Assembly (NCBI GenBank): GCA_023415305.1
Contig: JAEZKZ010000041.1
Span: 1-51,287 of the forward strand
Direction: 5' to 3'
Length of the DNA: 51,287 nucleotides
Origin: Bacillota bacterium
GTDB lineage: Bacteria; Bacillota; Clostridia; Acetivibrionales; DSM-1351
Position numbers and translations under genes: made by a program. Each line of letters starts with the position of its first letter. The first letter of the stretch is position 1. A model generated the notes under the pieces. It worked only from the letters and a program-made list of their open reading frames with translations. It had not been told where the DNA came from and made no database searches. Of this stretch, positions 48,942 to 51,287 are shown in pieces.

Positions 48942-51287
48942 ATGAGATACGGCTATTTTGATAATGAAAATAGAGAATATGTAATAGAAAGGCCTGACGT
49001 CCCTGTTTCATGGACCAATTATCTTGGAGTTAAGGATATGTGTGCCGTTATATCCCATAATGCAGGGGGCTACCTCTTTTATAAGAGTGCTCAGCATCAT
49101 AGAATAACCCGTTTTAGACCAAATAGTATTCCTCTGGATCGACCTGGGCATTATGTCTACTTGCGGGACGATGAGACAGGGGATTACTGGACGGTATCCT
49201 GGCAGCCTGTTGGAAAGGATTTGAAGCACTTCCAGTGCAGGCATGGTCTATCTTACTCAAAGTTCAGCAGTACATACAGTAATATTAATGCAGAACAAAC
49301 GTTGTTCATACCCATAGAAGACGATGTGGAACTGTGGGATGTTAAGATTAAGAACGCCTCCGGCAGAAAAAGGAAGCTGAGCATCTTTTCCTACTTTGAA
49401 TTTTCCTTTCATGAGATAGAGATCGATAATCAGAACTACCAGATGAGTCTATACTGCTCAGGTTCAAGCTACAAGGAGGGCATTATTGAATACGATCTCT
49501 TCTATGAGCCTGGAGCATATCAGTATTTTGCCTCCAATTTTGAACCAGATAGCTTCGATTGCCTTAGAGATAGGTTCATAGGTCCTTACAAAACCGAAAC
49601 CAATCCTGCAGCAGTTGAGGCAGGACAGTGTTCGGGGAGCAGTGAACTTGGAGGAAATCATTGCGGAGCTCTTCATAAACGAATTGAACTAGAACCCGGC
49701 CAAGAGGCAAGAATAATTTATATGCTTGGTGAAGGCAACAGAGAAAACGGAAGAATAATTAAGGAAAAATATTCGGATACAGAAAATGTGGATAGGGCTT
49801 TATCCAAACTTAGATATTATTGGGATAAAAAATTAAAAGTCCTTCAGGTTAATACACCTAACGAAGGTATGAATACAATGCTTAATATCTGGAATCTGTA
49901 TCAGGCTGAAACTAATGTAGTCTGGTCACGATTCGCCTCCTTTATTGAGGTGGGAGGAAGAACAGGTTTGGGATACCGTGATACTGCACAGGATGTAATG
50001 TGTATTCCGCATTCCAATTCCGTCAAGTGCCGTCAGAGAATAATTGAACTTCTCAGAGGACAAGTAAATATGGGATATGGGTTACACCTTTTTGACCCGG
50101 CCTGGTTTGATCCTGATAAGAAAGATAAACCTAAGGTCAAGTCGCCTACAATCGTTCCAGAACCCGATTTGACTAATATGATCCACGGATTGAAGGATAC
50201 CTGTTCGGATGATGCATTATGGCTTGTACCGGCAATTTGTGAATACATAAAGGAAACGGGAGAAGTAACCCTTTTGGATGAAATGGTGACTTTCGCAGAT
50301 GGCGGTGAGGCGACAGTCTATGAACATATGAAACGTATTCTGGATTTCTCGTCTGAACAGGTGGGTGCAACAGGTATCTGCAAAGGACTGCGTGCCGACT
50401 GGAATGACTGCTTGAATCTTGGCGGCGGCGAGAGTGCCATGGTTTCATTCTTGCACTACTGGGCTTTACAAGCCTTTATAGAAGCTGCGGTATTTATTGG
50501 CAGAGAGGAGGACTCGGAGAAGTATGGCAGGTTGGCTGAGCAAGTCAGAATCTCATGTGAAAGGGAACTCTGGGACGGTCAGTGGTACATCAGGGGTATC
50601 ACTGCAAAAGGTGACAGGATAGGAACAAAAGAGAGCAAGGAAGGAAAAGTCCATCTGGAATCAAACACCTGGGCTGTGATTTCAGGAGTAGCAGATAAAG
50701 AAAGAGCTATTTCGTGTATGAATGCAGTTGACTCATATCTATACTCCGAATTTGGTATTCATTTAAATAGTCCTTCATTTACAGAGATTAATGATGATAT
50801 TGGTTTTGTTACAAGGGTGTATAAGGGAGTCAAGGAAAATGGAGCTATTTTTAGCCATCCAAATCCGTGGGCCTGGGTTGCCGAATGTAAGCTGGGGCGA
50901 GGCGACAGAGCTATGAAGTTCTATAATGCACTGCTTCCTTATAATCAGAATGGCATGATAGAGATTCGTGAAGCTGAACCCTACTCCTACTGCCAGTTTA
51001 TCATGGGAAGAGATCATTCCGCTCATGGAAGAGCAAGACATCCATGGCTTACCGGAAGCGCAGGCTGGTCATACTTCGCTGCAACCAGGTACATGCTGGG
51101 CATAAGACTGTCTTTTGACGGAATGATAATAGACCCGTGCATACCTGAAAGCTGGGAGGGCTTTCAGGTATGCAGAAGCTGGAAAGGAGCAGAATATATA
51201 ATAAATGTAAAGAACCCTGACCATGTACAAAAGGGAATCAAGTATATCAGATTAAACGGTAAAATAATAACGGATGCTATACCTCCG
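48942..51287 (+). CDS. chbP: GH94 phosphorylase, N,N'-diacetylchitobiose phosphorylase-like, 3' partial
   Basis: 782 codons from the ATG at 48942 (GGAGG at 48931) to the right edge with no stop; the family is about 800 residues, so only ~20 are missing. It starts MRYGYFDNENREYVIERPDV. The catalytic acid is Asp486 in RADWNDCLN. Blocks such as WSRFASFIEVGGRTGLGYRD, GVKENGAIFSHPNPWAWVAE and GRGDRAMKFYNALLPYNQN follow the Vibrio chitobiose phosphorylase pattern as I remember it; the cellobiose enzymes have different text at these places (for example SRSASYFESGIGRGMGFRDS). It would split imported diacetylchitobiose with phosphate to GlcNAc-1-phosphate and GlcNAc in the cytosol. Cellobiose specificity cannot be fully excluded. 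Confidence 0.85.
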   Translation, partial: MRYGYFDNENREYVIERPDVPVSWTNYLGVKDMCAVISHNAGGYLFYKSAQHHRITRFRPNSIPLDRPGHYVYLRDDETGDYWTVSWQPVGKDLKHFQCRHGLSYSKFSSTYSNINAEQTLFIPIEDDVELWDVKIKNASGRKRKLSIFSYFEFSFHEIEIDNQNYQMSLYCSGSSYKEGIIEYDLFYEPGAYQYFASNFEPDSFDCLRDRFIGPYKTETNPAAVEAGQCSGSSELGGNHCGALHKRIELEPGQEARIIYMLGEGNRENGRIIKEKYSDTENVDRALSKLRYYWDKKLKVLQVNTPNEGMNTMLNIWNLYQAETNVVWSRFASFIEVGGRTGLGYRDTAQDVMCIPHSNSVKCRQRIIELLRGQVNMGYGLHLFDPAWFDPDKKDKPKVKSPTIVPEPDLTNMIHGLKDTCSDDALWLVPAICEYIKETGEVTLLDEMVTFADGGEATVYEHMKRILDFSSEQVGATGICKGLRADWNDCLNLGGGESAMVSFLHYWALQAFIEAAVFIGREEDSEKYGRLAEQVRISCERELWDGQWYIRGITAKGDRIGTKESKEGKVHLESNTWAVISGVADKERAISCMNAVDSYLYSEFGIHLNSPSFTEINDDIGFVTRVYKGVKENGAIFSHPNPWAWVAECKLGRGDRAMKFYNALLPYNQNGMIEIREAEPYSYCQFIMGRDHSAHGRARHPWLTGSAGWSYFAATRYMLGIRLSFDGMIIDPCIPESWEGFQVCRSWKGAEYIINVKNPDHVQKGIKYIRLNGKIITDAIPP

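Noticed and set aside
48942..51287. Plain cellobiose phosphorylase
   Set aside because: The region around the active site reads like chitobiose phosphorylase at several blocks where cellobiose enzymes differ; kept only as an alternative.

Overview
The window looks like chromosome from a low-GC, Gram-positive anaerobe of the Clostridia, most like the cellulolytic Ruminiclostridium/Clostridium cluster III group. The basis is AT-rich DNA, strong AGGAGG-type ribosome sites, a lipoprotein-anchored sugar ABC transporter under a YesM/YesN two-component pair, and an HtrA with a cytosolic Asn-rich tail. The genus is an inference.

Region A (1-26837, all + strand) is a contractile injection system (eCIS, phage-tail-like) operon. 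In order it encodes: an AAA+ ATPase (cut by the left edge), a DUF4255 tube-terminator protein, sheath, inner tube 1, a tail-assembly-chaperone-like protein whose second half lies in the -1 frame without a start codon, inner tube 2, a disordered 462-residue protein, a LysM baseplate protein, a hub (gp27-like) and spike (gp5-like) as separate genes, a PAAR tip, a gp25 wedge, one large and one short baseplate-J (gp6-like) protein, and a P2 gpI-like protein. Three paralogous fibres follow, each with a C-terminal S74-type chaperone, and they alternate with two tiny coiled-coil proteins too short for ordinary gene callers. The third fibre (1865 aa) has about a dozen repeats and ten HxH motifs like those that bind iron in T4 gp37. 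No capsid, terminase or integrase gene is present, so this is a dedicated injection machine and not a prophage. No tape measure or toxin is recognisable inside the window.

Region B (26838-37750) begins with a strong two-way terminator. It then holds an HtrA protease, two small hypothetical genes, a MacB-like ABC exporter whose permease carries a long coiled coil, a TIM-barrel glycosidase-like protein with a CxCxxC site downstream of an AraC regulator, and an FG-GAP-like protein.

Region C (37751-41690) holds a GntR/UTRA regulator, an SIS-type glucosamine-6-phosphate deaminase and a PIG-L deacetylase, with a candidate GntR operator in front of the last two. After these come two copies of a palindromic repeat element and a tRNA-Met/Glu/Val cluster with its own promoter. 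The 3' end of tRNA-Glu is duplicated 200 bp downstream, as if by an old integration.

Region D (41691-51287) holds a YitT membrane protein, a YesN/YesM two-component system, and divergently a sugar-binding lipoprotein, two permeases and a GH94 phosphorylase (cut by the right edge). The GH94 resembles N,N'-diacetylchitobiose phosphorylase more than cellobiose phosphorylase. Regions C and D together suggest a chitobiose/GlcNAc pathway: import, phosphorolysis, deacetylation by a PIG-L enzyme instead of NagA, then deamination by an SIS enzyme instead of NagB.
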